Source: Dendrocalamus latiflorus (Eukaryota; Streptophyta; Magnoliopsida; Poales; Poaceae). From it: DNA of 64,000 nucleotides. Below the pieces are notes generated by a model. The model was given only the letters and a program-made list of their open reading frames with translations. It searched no databases and had not been told where the DNA came from. Position numbers and translations under genes: made by a program. This document shows, piece by piece, positions 22,540 to 34,870 of the stretch; position 1 is the stretch's first letter; each line of letters opens with the position of its first letter. Location of the stretch: NCBI GenBank assembly GCA_017311315.1, contig CM029654.1, positions 22,899,879-22,963,878 on the forward strand, given 5' to 3'.

Positions 22540-22850
22540 ATTCTCTGACGTAGCTGAAGCTACGTCAGGCGTGACTTTGCCAGATCTTGGCCGTTCATCT
22601 CTGGATGAACGGTCCAGATTATTTCTACCTTTATTTTTTAGTTTTTAGTTTTTTTATTTTTTATTTTTAGTTTTTTATTTTCATATTTTTATAATTAAAA
22701 AGATGAAACTAAAAAAAATAAAAAATAAAAAAATCAAAAAATCAAAAACTAAAAAATAAAGATAGAAATAATCTGGACCGTTCATCCAGAGATGAACGGC
22801 CAGGATCTGGCAAAGTCACGCCTGACGTAGCTTCAGCTACGTCAGAGAAT
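22540..22850. mobile_element. Foldback MITE, 311 bp, arms about 110 bp
   Basis: The left arm (attctctgacgtagctgaag ...) and the right arm are near-perfect inverse copies. They include 'gtgactttgccagatc' and 'ccgttcatctctggatgaac'. The centre is A/T-rich ('ttttttagttttt'). Each arm also has its own short hairpin, GACGTAGCT-ga-AGCTACGTC. No clear TSD beyond 'at' is visible, so the superfamily is undecided. Confidence 0.8.
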
Positions 22851-24124
22851 ACGCGCCGCCTCCTCTCTCCCTCGTACTCTCAACTGCTCAAACGAAATAT
22901 TGCTCAGCCGTCGCACTCGCACCGCGATCTTCTATGCTTCCCTCCCCCCTCCCCTTTTCTCTCCACACACTTTATCGCCACCAAATTATGCACCATGCGT
23001 GAGGGGATCAGGAGCTCGGCGGCGGCGCCCGCCAACCCACTGCCGCGGTTAGCCTCGCCGCCCACCACCCGGCCGCCAGGTACACGTCGTCCCCTACCTC
23101 GTGCCCATGCTCCCCGTTGCTTGGTGCCACGTCTGCAGTTCCCTGTGATGTGACCTTGCTTCGTTGCTGTTTGGTCTTCAAATCAGGCTGTGCGCGGCTT
23201 GGATTGTGCTTGGGTTCGTAGCCATACGGATTTTGTTTGAGCTTGGTAAATAGGTCGGAGTAGGCCTGCCATGGAAGAGGTAGTTGTTTGTTTTTTGTTA
23301 CAACATTTTGATTTTATGTGTGTAATATTTTTTATTTTATGTGTGCAATATTTTGATTTCATGTAGTAACATTTTGATTTCATATGTGTAACAGTTTGAT
23401 TTCATATGTGCAATATTTAGATTTTTATCTTTTTTTGTATATATGGCCAAAAATATTGTATACCTGAGGTTATAATGATGCAACCGACGAAGTTAGCATC
23501 TGGATCATACGTCTGGACGCTAACAAATCCCTTCTAATAACCCAATTTTTAGCTCAAGTTTGGTTTGACTATGCTCACTCGAGCTCGAGTCGATAACCTT
23601 TCCAAGTTTTACCTTTGGTATTGCAACAACTAGGATATTTAACCATGCAACTGTGGCTAGATATTATGATATAGTTATTTTTTGATATATAACTCTATTT
23701 TCTATAATTGAAATACAATTGTATTTATTATATAATTTTAATATCTATTTTATAATTAATTTGTATCATTATAATCTGGTCCCATAAAAATAGGTGGTGG
23801 AGATGCTTCTCTTTTTATTTTGATTAATGTGAGAATTTCTAAGATTTTTTTAGAATTATTGTGAATTTTTTGTCTTAAAATGAATGAGGTGTTTTAAATA
23901 TCATTTGTTTTGGAACAAACGACTTTTGGTAGCAACTCTCTTCGTGATCGCAATTGCAGTTACTGCTCATGCGATTTTCAAATTTCAATCCCTATGGACT
24001 AGTTGCATGAGTTGCATTGTCACGTTTTTCGTACCTTTCTGTTTCATCGGTTGGACCTTTACCGTTGTCGTGGAGAAAGTCGTGGTCAACCTCACATTGC
24101 ACTGCTTTTTGTGTTGCCACTGAT
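22851..24124. other. No assured gene; possible first exon at 22994-23081
   Basis: Pyrimidine-rich DNA (22855-22960) looks like a plant 5' leader. An ATG at 22994 opens a short Ala/Pro-rich frame that meets a consensus donor 'cgccag|gtacac' at 23081. No continuing exon could be identified, so this is only a candidate. From 23270 to 23440 there is a repeated 'catatgtgtaac/attttgattt' pattern. The rest is A/T-rich without recognisable content. Confidence 0.25.
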
Positions 24125-24285
24125 AGTAGGAATGTCAATCGAACATGGCGGGTATGGTAGTGCTCACTCGTATTTATACTCATGATTCTGATTTACGTCT
24201 ATGGATATACCCACGAAGGACAACAGTGAAAACCTTGCCATACCTGTTGTCCGTGGGCATGCCCATTTACCCGTGAACTGACAGT
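24125..24285 (+). mobile_element. Diverged relic of the TAGGGATGGCAAT hAT family
   Basis: The order of phrases 'aatgtcaatc', 'catacccacgaaggac' and 'catttacccgtgaa' follows the left end of the intact element at 38127. About a quarter of bases differ and no right end is seen. Confidence 0.5.
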
Positions 24286-24888
24286 CATCATATCTCAATT
24301 AAAAACACTATTCCGGTCTTCCTTGATCCAAGACGAACTTACTTATGTCTCCTTAAACAAAACAAAAAATTTCTACTCCACGTTAACACAAGCATGCACA
24401 CCACATTTACTTTTCTTTGTAGAATGTGATCGTAGGACAATAGGACATGTATATGCATGAGACCCATATGTAGGTAGATGAGAGCCTTAGGACACAAGAG
24501 TTTTAGTTTTTTTCTTTTCTTCGATTAATATTAGAATTATAATATTTTTATCTCTTAGGATTAATATAGGGACTTCTCGAGGAGCTTTTAGTTAGTATAG
24601 CATTGCAAAACATTCTCCACAAGAGCTTTCTTGCCTGACCTATGGCGGCCGATGTGGAACACCCAAGATTTGAATAGTACTACAACCATCCGGTTGAGGC
24701 GAGAAGACGAGGATTTGCTCTCTTCCGATGTGGCAACCAAACATGCATTTGTCTACATACAGATAGGTGTCATAAGGCCGACGAGGGTAGCCACCTAATT
24801 GTGTGTTGAATTCTTGTAGATCGGCAGCGACAGCTTCCGCATGATTTCTCATAACTTTCTCATGTCTTTGGCTAGGTTCTTTTCAGCT
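24286..24888. other. No recognisable gene or element
   Basis: A/T-rich. A 70-aa frame at 24852-24640 (minus) has no motif that I know. Confidence 0.4.
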
Positions 24889-24889
24889 A

Positions 24890-25060
24890 CAACTAATAGT
24901 TTATGACTATAGCCGATAGCTTTTGGTTCTAACGTGATTGTTTGTATGAATAAACCTAATACTGATAAGGTGTTTTGAAAAGGCTATTATGATAAACCGC
25001 TTCAAAAAAATGGCAGAGAAACTATTCTATTTGTTTGCTTTTGAGTGGCCTATGCGTTTG
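24890..25060 (+). mobile_element. MITE family D copy
   Basis: Shares 'agcttttggttctaa', 'gtttgt.tgaa..aac' and a 'gataag...ttcaaaaa' tail with 46625-46790, and with the inverted copy at 60480-60600. About 170 bp long with no coding capacity. Superfamily not established. Confidence 0.5.
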
Positions 25061-26400
25061 CAAGGATTCAACGAGAAAAAATGTGTATACATTTATCACC
25101 TCCTCCTGACTGTGATCTTCATCAGTAAACTTGCTCTCGAAGGTGTCGTAGGAGCCTTGTGACAAGGCCTCGGTGAACATCTTGACCTGCAGGAGGGAGC
25201 ATCTGTTGATTCATGATATGCCGCCTGTTGTCACCCAAATTTGACTGACTAGGAGCGTCGGCTTCTTTGGAAGATTTCTCCGTGCTTGCTTGCCTCGTTA
25301 AGATTTACTGGTATAGAATGGAACTAGAATTTATTGAGATCTATGACATTATTCAGGTGGGGAAGCTCTCCCATGGTGATGATTTCGCAAAAAAGAAGAA
25401 GCGAGAATATGGAAGTTGGAAACTTTTGTGACACAGGATCAAATTGCAAAGTTGAGACTAAGAATCCATTATTAATTTGGCTAGTAGCATAGTATACAAT
25501 CAGCTTGCTGCAGCTAGAAAATTCAGAAGTCATGTACAGATTTCCACTTTTCAGAAGTCACGTACAGATTTCCACTAAATTGGTTTTTTGATGCACTATC
25601 CTATCCTCAGCAGCACTTAAACTTAATTGGTGATGGTATTGAGCCTTCTTTGCAGGTTCTTAAGATGGCTACAACAAAGCATTTCTGAATTGTACATGTC
25701 TCCGAGAATGCTTTAGAAGTTGCGCAGCTTTTATTGAACAAGCAACTTCATTCTCGCTGAATTCTGTTAGTCCTGAACTTAAAGCTGATCCAGTGGTCGA
25801 TGTAATTGAAGTTTACTGATATCCAAGCATGTTTGAGTGGTACTTGTCTCTGGGAATGCTTTTATCGAAACCAAATTGGATTGATTTGGCAAGGCAGTCA
25901 ACTGGCAGTCGTATGATGATCTAATGAAGTTAATACCTACCGATGTCCATAAGGAGCTTCGGAAAGACGTGCAGACAGTGCTGCAAGAAGGTTCACAGGT
26001 CCAAATACATCAAGATCTTCCACAGGATGTTATATATGAACTGCCGTTACTGGAAAGCTCCTGTTAGATGCACTCCTAGTATCAGCTTAAGTGATTTTTT
26101 GTGCTTATTTACTGTGAGATTTTAGTACTCATGTTTGCAAAGTACTTCAGGTTTGTGGAGCCTGTGAAAGCCCAAAAGATCTCCATGTCATAAAACACAT
26201 GGGTGAATTTATATTACAGCTACAATGTTCAGTTAACGATGGTTTGAAGAGTTTATTTGCAAACTGAGTGTAATGTGGCAGCGGTCTTCTAGTGTGTGAA
26301 CATAGAGCTGACTTTATTTGTAAACCGAGTGCTGTGGCGTGTGAATGTAGAACTGAGTGTTCAACAAATACAGCAGACCAATGTTTTACTAACCGATATA
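25061..26400 (+). pseudogene. Possible remains of an unidentified spliced gene
   Basis: Two plus-strand stretches look like protein sequence although no long frame exists. Near 25705-25820, following a good acceptor at 25655 (ccttctttgcag|gtt), the translation includes FIEQATSFSLNSVSPELKAD before a stop. Near 25915-26066 it includes YDDLMKLIPTDVHKELRKDV and ends ELPLLESSC-stop. A minus-strand stretch at 25190-25090 (MFTEALSQGSYDTFESKF) is also gene-like. I do not recognise the family. The pieces are in different frames and may be a decayed gene, true short exons, or chance. Confidence 0.3.
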
Positions 26401-26819
26401 TCATATATACACATCAACCAGCAAGGTAAACTGGATGGAAGCTGTGTACATTATCCTTGGGACCGAGAGTATTAGCTAGAGAGACAGATATTCAATCAAA
26501 AACACATGAGCCCCAGAAACAATGTGTAATGGATTATACACCTGTGTCATTGTTTGGCTAACTAATGAATAATAACATGGAATCTGCATTGAATGTGAAG
26601 GATGCCGTTCGTATTAGTGTCGACGGATAGCAGTGACCGTGCTCCTGCTCAGCGTCCAAGCTTGTTGGCACGCATCGACGTCCTTCTCCGGACGCTGTTC
26701 GTGCCCACGTCCTTCCCAGATCAGCAAAACACGCTTCCTTTCGCTCGCTTTTGTGAGAGGAGGAGACGCCTCCAAAGAACTCTGCACACAGCGCGACCAA
26801 CGTATTTTCGCCGATGCAT
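26401..26819. other. No recognisable gene
   Basis: Several overlapping short frames on both strands (26560-26870) have no family signature. Part of them is SINE DNA. Confidence 0.4.
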
Positions 26820-27171
26820 CTATTTTTCGCATCATAAAAAACTCGGAAGAAGCCCCCGGGCTTATTAATTAAGAAAAAAATCTTCCCATACAGATCGAGA
26901 AATCTCCGAACCCTTGCCCCACCCTGACACAGCGGCATCAGCCCATGTGAGAACGACCAATCTAGGGTGATCCCTAGACCAACAACCTGGCGCGACCAAC
27001 GATCTGGGCCAGCCTTTAGACCTATGCTTTGGCTTATGGGGCAAGCGAGGGTATTTTTTCCCCCAGCCTGAAATTCGCTCCCAGCGAGAGTCGAACTCAG
27101 GACCTGAGAGGTGCTACTAAAGCGCTCTAACCATTAGGCTAGAGGCCCGTACGCTATTTTTCGCATCATAA
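26820..27171 (-). mobile_element. tRNA-derived SINE, near full length, 18-bp TSD
   Basis: Body 27153 to 26838 on the minus strand. Box A (TAGCCTAATGGTTAGAGC) and box B (GGTCCTGAGTTCGACTC) are intact. The 18-bp direct repeat CTATTTTTCGCATCATAA is exact at 26820-26837 and 27154-27171. It is the same family as 2310-2644, but the 3' tail is short and lacks most of the 'gcaggtcgag' end. Confidence 0.87.
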
Positions 27172-27459
27172 CCAAAGTGTTGTTCGATCTTTTTTGCATC
27201 TACCTTCGTCGGTTTGCTGAAAAATCAGCTCACACGCTCTATACATTGCAAAGAGAGAGCACTCTCCATGGGGACGCCATGTTATTCGACAGGATTTATG
27301 CAGCAGCAGTGAATTCCTTGGTAGCAACCACTTTTGCAGGCTCGTAGTGAATATAGCAAGAAATACGAATTTCCTCGCAAGAAAAATAAATCTGCACCTC
27401 GATTTCTTGTCCAGCTCCAGGTCGACGACCGTCTAGGCCCCGATCGTTTTGGCTTCGAC
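27172..27459. other. Unique DNA, no gene seen
   Basis: No open frame of interest and no repeat recognised. Confidence 0.4.
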
Positions 27460-27670
27460 TTCTGGCTTATTTTTCACTATTCCTAAATTTCGTCTTTTTT
27501 TGATATTTTTGGATTTTTTGAGTTTTTTACCGGTTCTTTTTTCTGTATTCGTTTGCATTACACGTGATGGGCTAACCCATTTTTTCTATTTTTAAAATTT
27601 TTTAAATTTAATTATACCAAATAAGCCACTTTCAGCTACAGTGCAATTTCAGACATAAGCCACAGCCCAA
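27460..27670 (+). mobile_element. MITE family C copy
   Basis: Same sequence family as the arms at 1015-1255, with 'gatgggctaaccc' and 'ccaaataagccac.ttcagc'. It lies just left of the gypsy element. Confidence 0.6.
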
Positions 27671-27847
27671 CCGATCACCACCTTATCAAACACATAGACA
27701 ATTGACTGATCGAGATGGCGTCGATGACATGCGCGTACATTCTAAGGCAATACTCTGTTTCGAATATTTTTCTGATTTTTGGCTTTTAGATGCCCGTTTT
27801 TTTGAACGGAATAGCTTTTTAAGGTGATTTAAGCTGTTTACAGGAGT

Positions 27848-28091
27848 TGTTGTGGTTACAGATCAAACAGAGAGAGATGGTAGTGGAGAGTGAGAGAGAT
27901 GAGTAATGGCCTAGGTCCTCCCCGTGGCCTGTGTCCCATATATACGTACACATGAGGAGTGCTTTTACAATTATACCCTTACATCTGATCATCCCCTTCA
28001 GGGGCACTTATGTCATTACACATGGCCTATTCTGGGCCTTATAACCTCCTACCAGGCCTGCTGGGTTTAGGTGGGGGCCACCCCTACAACA
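27848..28091 (-). repeat. 3' LTR of the gypsy element
   Basis: Begins (minus strand) TGTTGTAGGGGTGGCC and ends CTGTAACCACAACA. It is 244 bp, against 230 bp for its partner. Confidence 0.93.
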
Positions 28092-28203
28092 GGAGCCTCT
28101 CATGGAGAAGGGCTTCACAGGGCCGAAGCCATGTTGCCGAGTCCTTTGGCCCCCTCCGTCCCTGCGGCCTGTGAACTTTTTCGAATTTTGACCAGGGGCT
28201 GAG

Positions 28204-30080
28204 GCCGTAGCCGAAGTAGACGCGCGCGCTCCGTCCCCTATCTTTCGACCTGGTGGCAGCGGAGCTGGCGCCTAGCCGAAGTGCGTCGGGGGCGTTGCGC
28301 CGGCACAGGTAAGCGTAGCGGGCCCCTGAGCCGCCGCATATGCCTTAAGTGATAAGGGACGCGCTGCGACGCTCGTTCTTCTGGCCGTCCATGTGGCGAA
28401 GCGTGCTTGGCGCGGTGCGGGCCTTGAGGCGTCGTGACTATTAATGTAATGAGGGACTTCCGGTGATTGGACTTCCGCCGGTTGGACTCCTGCCGATTGG
28501 ACTTCCGCCGGTTGGCTCCCCTGCTGATGGGGTATATATACGGCGCTGGTGCGGCGTTGTTCCTGCATGTGTTTTGATAGAAGCTGCTCCCCTAAAATGG
28601 GCCCCTTCCGTGCATCAACATTCCCTAGCGACGCTGAGCGGCTTGAGGAATGTTGATGTACAGACGGAGGTCTATTTTTCTCGGGAACTTGGTTAGCGTC
28701 TATTATGGGTGAGCAATGGCGCTTCCTGCCCTCGTGCTGTGTTTCTGCATACGACGGCAAGGTTTGCCCAGTTCTTCTTAACAGACCTACCTTCAGTCGG
28801 TGTTCCTGATGGAGCCCGTCCGCATCACTTTGAAAAATGTTGATGCACTGTAGGTGGCCTGTTAAGGAGAACGAGGCAAACTTTGCGGGACATGACCCTC
28901 GCCTTTGCCGTTCGTGCGCGCGGGTCTGTTTCTCGAAGTCAAGGTCCAGGCCGAAGCCGCGGCCAGACTGGTGTGGCGATAGAAGCTGCTTATGGCAAGG
29001 TTTGACCTGTTCTCGTAGACAGATATGCTTGAGCTCATCTGCATCCGCTGACTTTGCCAACTGGGGCCATCGTCAAGGAACATTGATGTGCTGAAGCTTA
29101 TCTGTTTATGAGAACCTGTCAAAACCTGCCGCACACCAGCCGTTGCGCTCCCAAAACATGGAAAGCCCAGAGGCCTGAATCCCTGATGTTTTAGGTCATG
29201 TCGAGGCTGCCACCGAGGTTGCTTGGCCTGTGGCGGCTTGCCGTTATACCCCGGCGCAGGCTCGAGGCGGGCGGCAAAGTATCTCAGCTAAAGCGGGGAT
29301 TCGTCGGGATCAAGTTGTCGATGTCGACGCAGCAGAAATCGCGCCAAGGCGGAGTAGACGCGCGCGCTCCGTCCCCTACCCTTCGAACGGGTGGCAGCGA
29401 AGCTGGCGCCTAGCCGAAGTAGACGCGAGCGCTCTGTCCCCTACCCTGTTCGGGTGGCAGCGGAGCTGGCGCCTAGGCGAAGTAGACACGAGCGCTCCGT
29501 CCCCTACCCTTCGAACGGGTGGCAGCGGAGCTGGCGCCTAGCCGAAGTAGACACGCGCGCTCCGTCCCCCACCCTTCGAACGGGTGGCAGCGGAGCTGGC
29601 GCCTAGCCGAAGTAGACGCGCGCGCTCCGTCCCCCACCCTTCGAACGGGTGGCAGCGGAGCTGGCGCCTAGCCGAAGTAGACGCGCGCGCTCCGTCCCCC
29701 ACCCTTCGAACGGGTGGCAGCGGAGCTGGCGCCTAGCCGAAGTAGACGCGCGCGCTCCGTCCCCCACCCTTCGAACGGGTGGCAGCGGAGCTGGCGCCTA
29801 GGCGAAGTAGACGCGCGCGCTCCGTTCCGACCCTTCGAACGGGTGGCAGCGGAGCTGGCGCCTAGCCGAAGTAGACGCGCGCGCTCCGTCCCCCACCCTT
29901 CGAACGGGTGGCAGCGGAGCTGGCGCCTAGCCGAAGTAGACGCGCGCGCTCCGTCCCCTACCCTTCGAACGGGTGGCAGCGGAGCTGGCGCCTAGCCCAA
30001 GTAGACGCGCGCGCTCCGTCCCCTACCCTTCGAACGGGTGGCAGCGGAGCTGGCGCCTAGCCGAAGTAGACGCGCGTGCT
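28204..30080. repeat. 65-bp tandem array plus diverged repeats inside the gypsy element
   Basis: From about 29345 to 30080 there are about 12 head-to-tail copies of a 65-bp unit (gccgaagtagacgcgcgcgc ... gcagcggagctggcgccta), many nearly identical. One copy has a 3-bp shorter centre. A single outlying copy sits at 28204-28275. Between them, 28560-29110 holds three poorly matched repeats ending 'aacattgatgt'. At 28460-28515 there is an 18-bp repeat (ttggacttccgccgg). Open frames across the array are by-products of a GC-rich unit. Confidence 0.9.
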
Positions 30081-30703
30081 CCACACCTGCGGTGACTGCG
30101 ATCTCATGATGCGGTAATGCGCTGTAAGGTTCCTGAAACCGCGCCGGCCCCCGGCTTGCCAGGGCTATGTTGTCAGACCGTGCGCCTTGCCTCGGCGCGC
30201 GTAGGGCACGTGGCGGTTTGTAACTGGTGCGCGACGGGATGTGAGCGGTTGCGTAATCGCAGCGGTTCACCTCTTCCCTAGGGAAGTGGGACACGTGGCG
30301 GGCGAGGAATGGCGCGGCTTCGAGGCTGTTATAATCCCACGGTCCGCTATGGCGCTCTTAATGGCGACTGGGGTTGTTCCGACGCCTGGCCTCGTGTGCT
30401 CCAGCTTGCTCGTATGGGGATGGCCACGCGGCGGGAGGCCATTGGAGCGTCGTGCTCTGACGGTCCCTACCGCCGTGGTCGCGCCTCTTCGTCTTCGGTT
30501 ATGGGGGAGTGTGCGGGGCGGACCTTTGTACGACTGCGGTTGCGTCCCGCACGTGGATCGTCGCGACGCTTCGGCGTTGGGGACAAGGAGGCTTGAAATA
30601 ACCCTCGTAACCGCGCCCCCGCAGCTCTACGCCCACTTCTCGCTTGCATCGCCTTCTATACTCCCGTAGTACAATCGCCGCTATACTCCTTTTGCGAGAA
30701 GCG

Positions 30704-33701
30704 ATGGCGTCTGGTGGCCAGCGCAACCAGACGGCTGGTGCCTGCGGCATCCGCCGGCGGTCTTCACCGCTAGAGGTGAAATACTCGCTCAGCGAACGCG
30801 ACCCGGCGGCGGCGGATAGTGGTGGCTGGAGAAGGAGGGCTCGTTTTCCGGCGAGTTGGGCCCCTCGCTCGTGACCGAGAAGACGATCCAGGCGCTGCTG
30901 CATGCGGGGAAGCTGTCCGAGCGTCAGGCGGTGCGTATTCGTCGCCTTCTTCGACGCAGGGCTCCGCATCCCAGCGGCGGCGGTCGTGGGCGACGTGCTG
31001 CGGACCTTCGGGCTGGAGCTGGCGCAACTGACTCCGAATGCCGTGGCCCGGCTCGCGGTGTACAGCTGGGCCTTGCGCTCGTTATTTGCCTATCTGTACG
31101 TGGCGCGGTGCCAGCCCAAGGAGCGGAAGGATGGGACGCTGTCGAGTTTCGGCAGCGTCTCCTTTATTCTCTGGTCAACTTGCGGTAAGCTCTTCCCCGC
31201 GAACTCCACTCGCGGGAAGTGGGAGTCTCAGTGGATGAAGCGGTGGTTCTACCACCGTGTGGCGAGCGGGAGCAGCCTCGCGTGCACGGGCCGGCCGATC
31301 GCATTCAAGACCTCGCCCGGCCAGACGCTCGACGACGAGGACAAGCGGAGGGTCCGGCGGCTTGTAGGTGTCGCCGCCCGTCTTAACATGCGCGACCTCG
31401 CCGAAGAGTACGTGATGTTCGGCGTAGCGCCGCTCGCCCATGACTGGCGCCTCGCCGCCGAGAAGCGCCGAGACGACAATGTTCTGCCGTGGGTCTGCTT
31501 GCTGCCGGCACCTTCCGGTCCTCGTAAGCCTCGACCGTGTCCCCCCTTTGCTCGCGCGGAATGCGTTACATGTTAATCTTATGTGCTGTAGGGATTTGCT
31601 TGGAGGATGCAGAGCGGGCCGCGCGCGTATTCCTTGGGCTGTATACCGGCAGAGAGCATGAGCAGTGCGCGTCCGCTACTGCCGAGGCGGGGTTGGGGCG
31701 GATAAACCGCGTGTGCGAGGCCTTGGGCCTTGCCGTGCCAGAGCGTGCTGAGCCGGCCCGCAACACCAAGATGACAGCGCAACGAGGAGGAAGGCGCCAT
31801 CTCGCAAGAGGGGCCGAGGCGGAGCGTCTGCCGTGCTGGGTGTAGCGGCTGCCACTGCCACTGCTGTTGCTAGCGCTCCCGTGGGCGCGGCAGACGCGGA
31901 GTCGGATTCGGCGAGGTACGCTGACTCGGGCTTGGATGGCGCGGACGCCGGGGGCGAGGGTTCTTCGACGGGTGCCCTGGACGGCGGGCTTGCCACGAGC
32001 AGATCCGTGCGGACCGACGGTGCTGAGGTGGATCCTCCGGCCATGTCTGCTGTGATGCCGGGGACACCCTCCGCGGGGGTGCCCGGCGCTGAGCCTTTAT
32101 CGACAGTGGCGGCCGAAACCGAGATGCCCCCCGCCGAGGTTGCCCTTGTGGGGTCTTCGCCTACGGGTGCTGCAGCCGCGGGGGCGTCTTCGGCAGCGGC
32201 TGTCGGGGCGCTGTCGTCGCCACTTGCTCCGGCTAAGCGGCCGTGTGTACGGCCGGAGCTCCACCGGACGTCGCGGGGATTCATCGTGGCGACGGGCATC
32301 GGAAGCTTGTGGGACTCCGATGCAGATGCCGAAGACCTTGCGGCGTGCGCCCCCTCTGCCCCCCAGGCCCCTCCGCCCGCCGTGCAGGAACGGTCGTCGC
32401 CGGCCCCGAACGCGGAGGCTTCTGTTTGCTGCGGGACCACGCTTTCTATGGGGACTTATGCCACCGCAGCCCCGTCTGGGAGTAGGGGGCGGGTCCCCGA
32501 AGCCCTCCTTCTGCTACCGAAGGTAGGGTGGCTTAGCTTACCCTGGTGTTTTCTTTTATGCCTTGCGGTGCTCACCTGCATCCCTGGTTGCAGTGTCGCT
32601 CATTCCGGAGGAGGAGCGCTTGGCGGAACGCGGGGGCCCTTATGCCGGCGGGGTGACCACCGAGCGCCCTAACCCAGCGGACTTCGTACCTCCGCCGGAG
32701 ACGCTGAGGGCGTGGCGCGGGGTTGCGGAAGACGCGGCTGCTAGTGTCGGACAGCAAGCGCTGCAGGCCTTCGAGGCGGGACGCCTCGGGGACGCCTTGG
32801 AGGTGTCGGGAGTGAGGGTAAGCATTTACTTGTATGGCAATGCCTCGCTATGCTGAGCTTGCTAAGACTCTGTTCTGCAGACACTTGTGCTGGGGCAGGC
32901 TTTGCAAACGGCCTATATTCGCGCCCAAAGAACGTTGGAGGATAGGCTGCGGGCCGCCGAGGAGGAACTACGCGAAGCCTCGGGAGCCTGCTCTACCCGG
33001 GATGCCCGCATCCGCCAGATGGAAGCGGAGTGCGCTGAAGCGAAGGCGCACGCCGAGGGACTTGCCGCGTCGGCGCGGGAGTCGGCCTGGAGGCGGCGCA
33101 GCAGGGGTTTGCGGCGGAGCGGGACGGGCTCCTGCAACAGGTCGCCTTGCTAGAGAAGGAAAAAGGCGAGCTTGCCTTGACTCTAGCGGAGCATAACCAG
33201 ACGCTTGGCGACGCCTCGGTGATTGCGTGGGACGCCATGCAAGCGCTGGAGAGCCATCTCCAAGGGCTTGTGGCGAAGGTGCCGGACCGCACCTTTGGCC
33301 CGGAGGAGCTGTCTCGGACCCTCCGCTGGGTCGGAGATGCCGCCAACGTCGCGCGCGGCGCTGCGACGACCTTCGGCAACCACTGCGCATACACATCGGC
33401 ATGCCTGGTGTGCGCGTTCCTGCAGCACCGCGGTTGTACGCACGTCGCCGGGCTAGAGGACCCCCAGCTGGAGTTGCCCGGCGGGGCCGGAGTAATGTCC
33501 AACGCCGTCCGCTCCGCTCGCCGCGCCATCAAGCCCTTCTACGAATGGATCTGGGATTACGTCGGGGCAGACGCTGCGCGGGTCGAACTCCGGAAGTCAC
33601 TTTACGGGAAGGGGAGCCTCGGTCAATTCCTGGACGGGGTTCCTCGACGCGACGAGGGCGGCGCTGCGGCCTCCGAAGGCACCGGGAACTCGCAGGTGTG
33701 A
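30704..33701 (+). pseudogene. Antisense 'putative gypsy-type transposon' gene of the LTR element, decayed
   Basis: A spliced gene running opposite to gag, of the type found in Grande and similar grass gypsy elements (PF04195-like, by recall). Blocks in order: start MASGGQRNQTAG at 30704; GELGPSLVTEKTIQALLHAG near 30855; AFFDAGLRIPAAAVVGDVLR to ...AHDWRLAAEKRRD (about 30930-31480); GICLEDAERAARVFLGLYTG (31590); an Ala/Ser-rich linker (31833-32510); IPEEERLAERGGPYAGGVTT (32600); a coiled-coil part (32881-33100); and EELSRTLRWVGDAANVARGA to a stop at 33701. At least two frame changes lie between 30830 and 30940. Apparent introns end in 'gctgtag', 'gttgcag' and 'tctgcag'. The function of this protein is unknown. 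Confidence 0.72.
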
Positions 33702-34129
33702 CGCCGTGGTGCCTAGGCGTAGGCGTGCGTTGTAATGCCCCCTCTTTTTGTGAATGAAGTACGCGCTTGGTTTATAAATTCTGACTTTCGCCTATGTCCC
33801 GGGCAGCTTCCTTGCTGGGGCCGACTTCTTGCGTCCGACCTCGCGACCCGGCGATGTCTTCGACGCTGGCGAAGGGCCGAAGAGTCGCTGAACTTTTGGG
33901 CGGGCCGACCTTCTTCCGGCGGACCCCCGGCCTTATCGCGTGTTAAGGACGAGCCTGCCGAATAGCTATTTAGAGCGGTAGGGATGTTGGCGGGCGTCTG
34001 TACTTGAAAGATTTTCCCGATATATAGATCTCCTGATAATTAGGATATGCGCCGCGCGCTGTGCGTCGGGTGGTCATGCTGTGTTGGGGCAAAGTCTCCA
34101 CCTTCGAAGTATGCCGTTGACAGTAGTTG

Positions 34130-34870
34130 CGCGTAGACTGGCGCGTGCGAAGGCGGACCTCCGCACGACGACCTGTTTAAAGTCCGTAGACTGGCGCGTG
34201 CGAAGGCGGACCTCCGTACGACGACCTGTTTAAAGTCCGTAGACTGGCGCGTGCGAAGGTGGACCTCCGCACGACGACCTGTTTAAAGTCCGTAGACTGG
34301 CGCGTGCGAAGGCGGACCTCCGCACGACGACCTGTTTAAAGTCTCGTGGACTGGCGCGTGCGAAGGCGGGCCTCCGCACTGCGACCTGTTTAAAGTCTCG
34401 TGGACTGGCGCGTGCGAAGGCGGGCCTCCGCACTGCGACCTGTTTGAAGTCTCGTGGACTGGCGCTTGCGTAGGCGGACCTCCGCATTGCGACCTGTTTA
34501 AAGTCTCCTGGACTGGCGCGTGCGAAGGCGGGCCTCCGCACTGCGACCTGTTTAAAGTCTCGTGGACTAGCGCGTGCGAAGGCGGGCCTCCGCACTGCGA
34601 CCTGTTTAAAGTCTCGTAGACTGGCGCGTGCGAAGGCGGGCCTCCGCACTGCGACCTGTTTAAAGTCTCGTGGACTGGCGCGTGCATAGGCGGACCTCCG
34701 CACTGCGCCCTGTTTAAAGTCTCGTGGACTGGCGCGTGCGAAGGCGGGCCTCCGCACTGCGACCTGTTTAAAGTCTCGTGGACTGGCGCGTGCGTAGGCG
34801 GGCCTCCGCACTGCGACCTGTTTAAAGTCTCGTGGACTAGCGCGTGCGTAGGCGGACCTCCGTCCCCCCA
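34130..34870. repeat. 53-54-bp tandem array in the gypsy element
   Basis: About 14 copies of 'ggactggcgcgtgcgaaggc ... cctgtttaaagtc'. The first units are 53 bp and the later ones 54 bp. Because 54 is a multiple of three, the minus strand shows an 18-residue repeat (ASPRDFKQVAVRRPAFAR). I treat this as a consequence of repeat length and not as a gene. Confidence 0.92.

Noticed and set aside
28272..29060. 262-aa minus-strand open frame
   Set aside because: GC-rich interior of the gypsy element between LTR and tandem array, with no motif. It covers weak repeats ending 'aacattgatgt'.
29198..30080. Open frames with repeated 'MAAELAPSRSRRARSV...' type peptides
   Set aside because: They are produced by the 65-bp tandem array, whose unit is not a multiple of three, so the frame rotates between copies.
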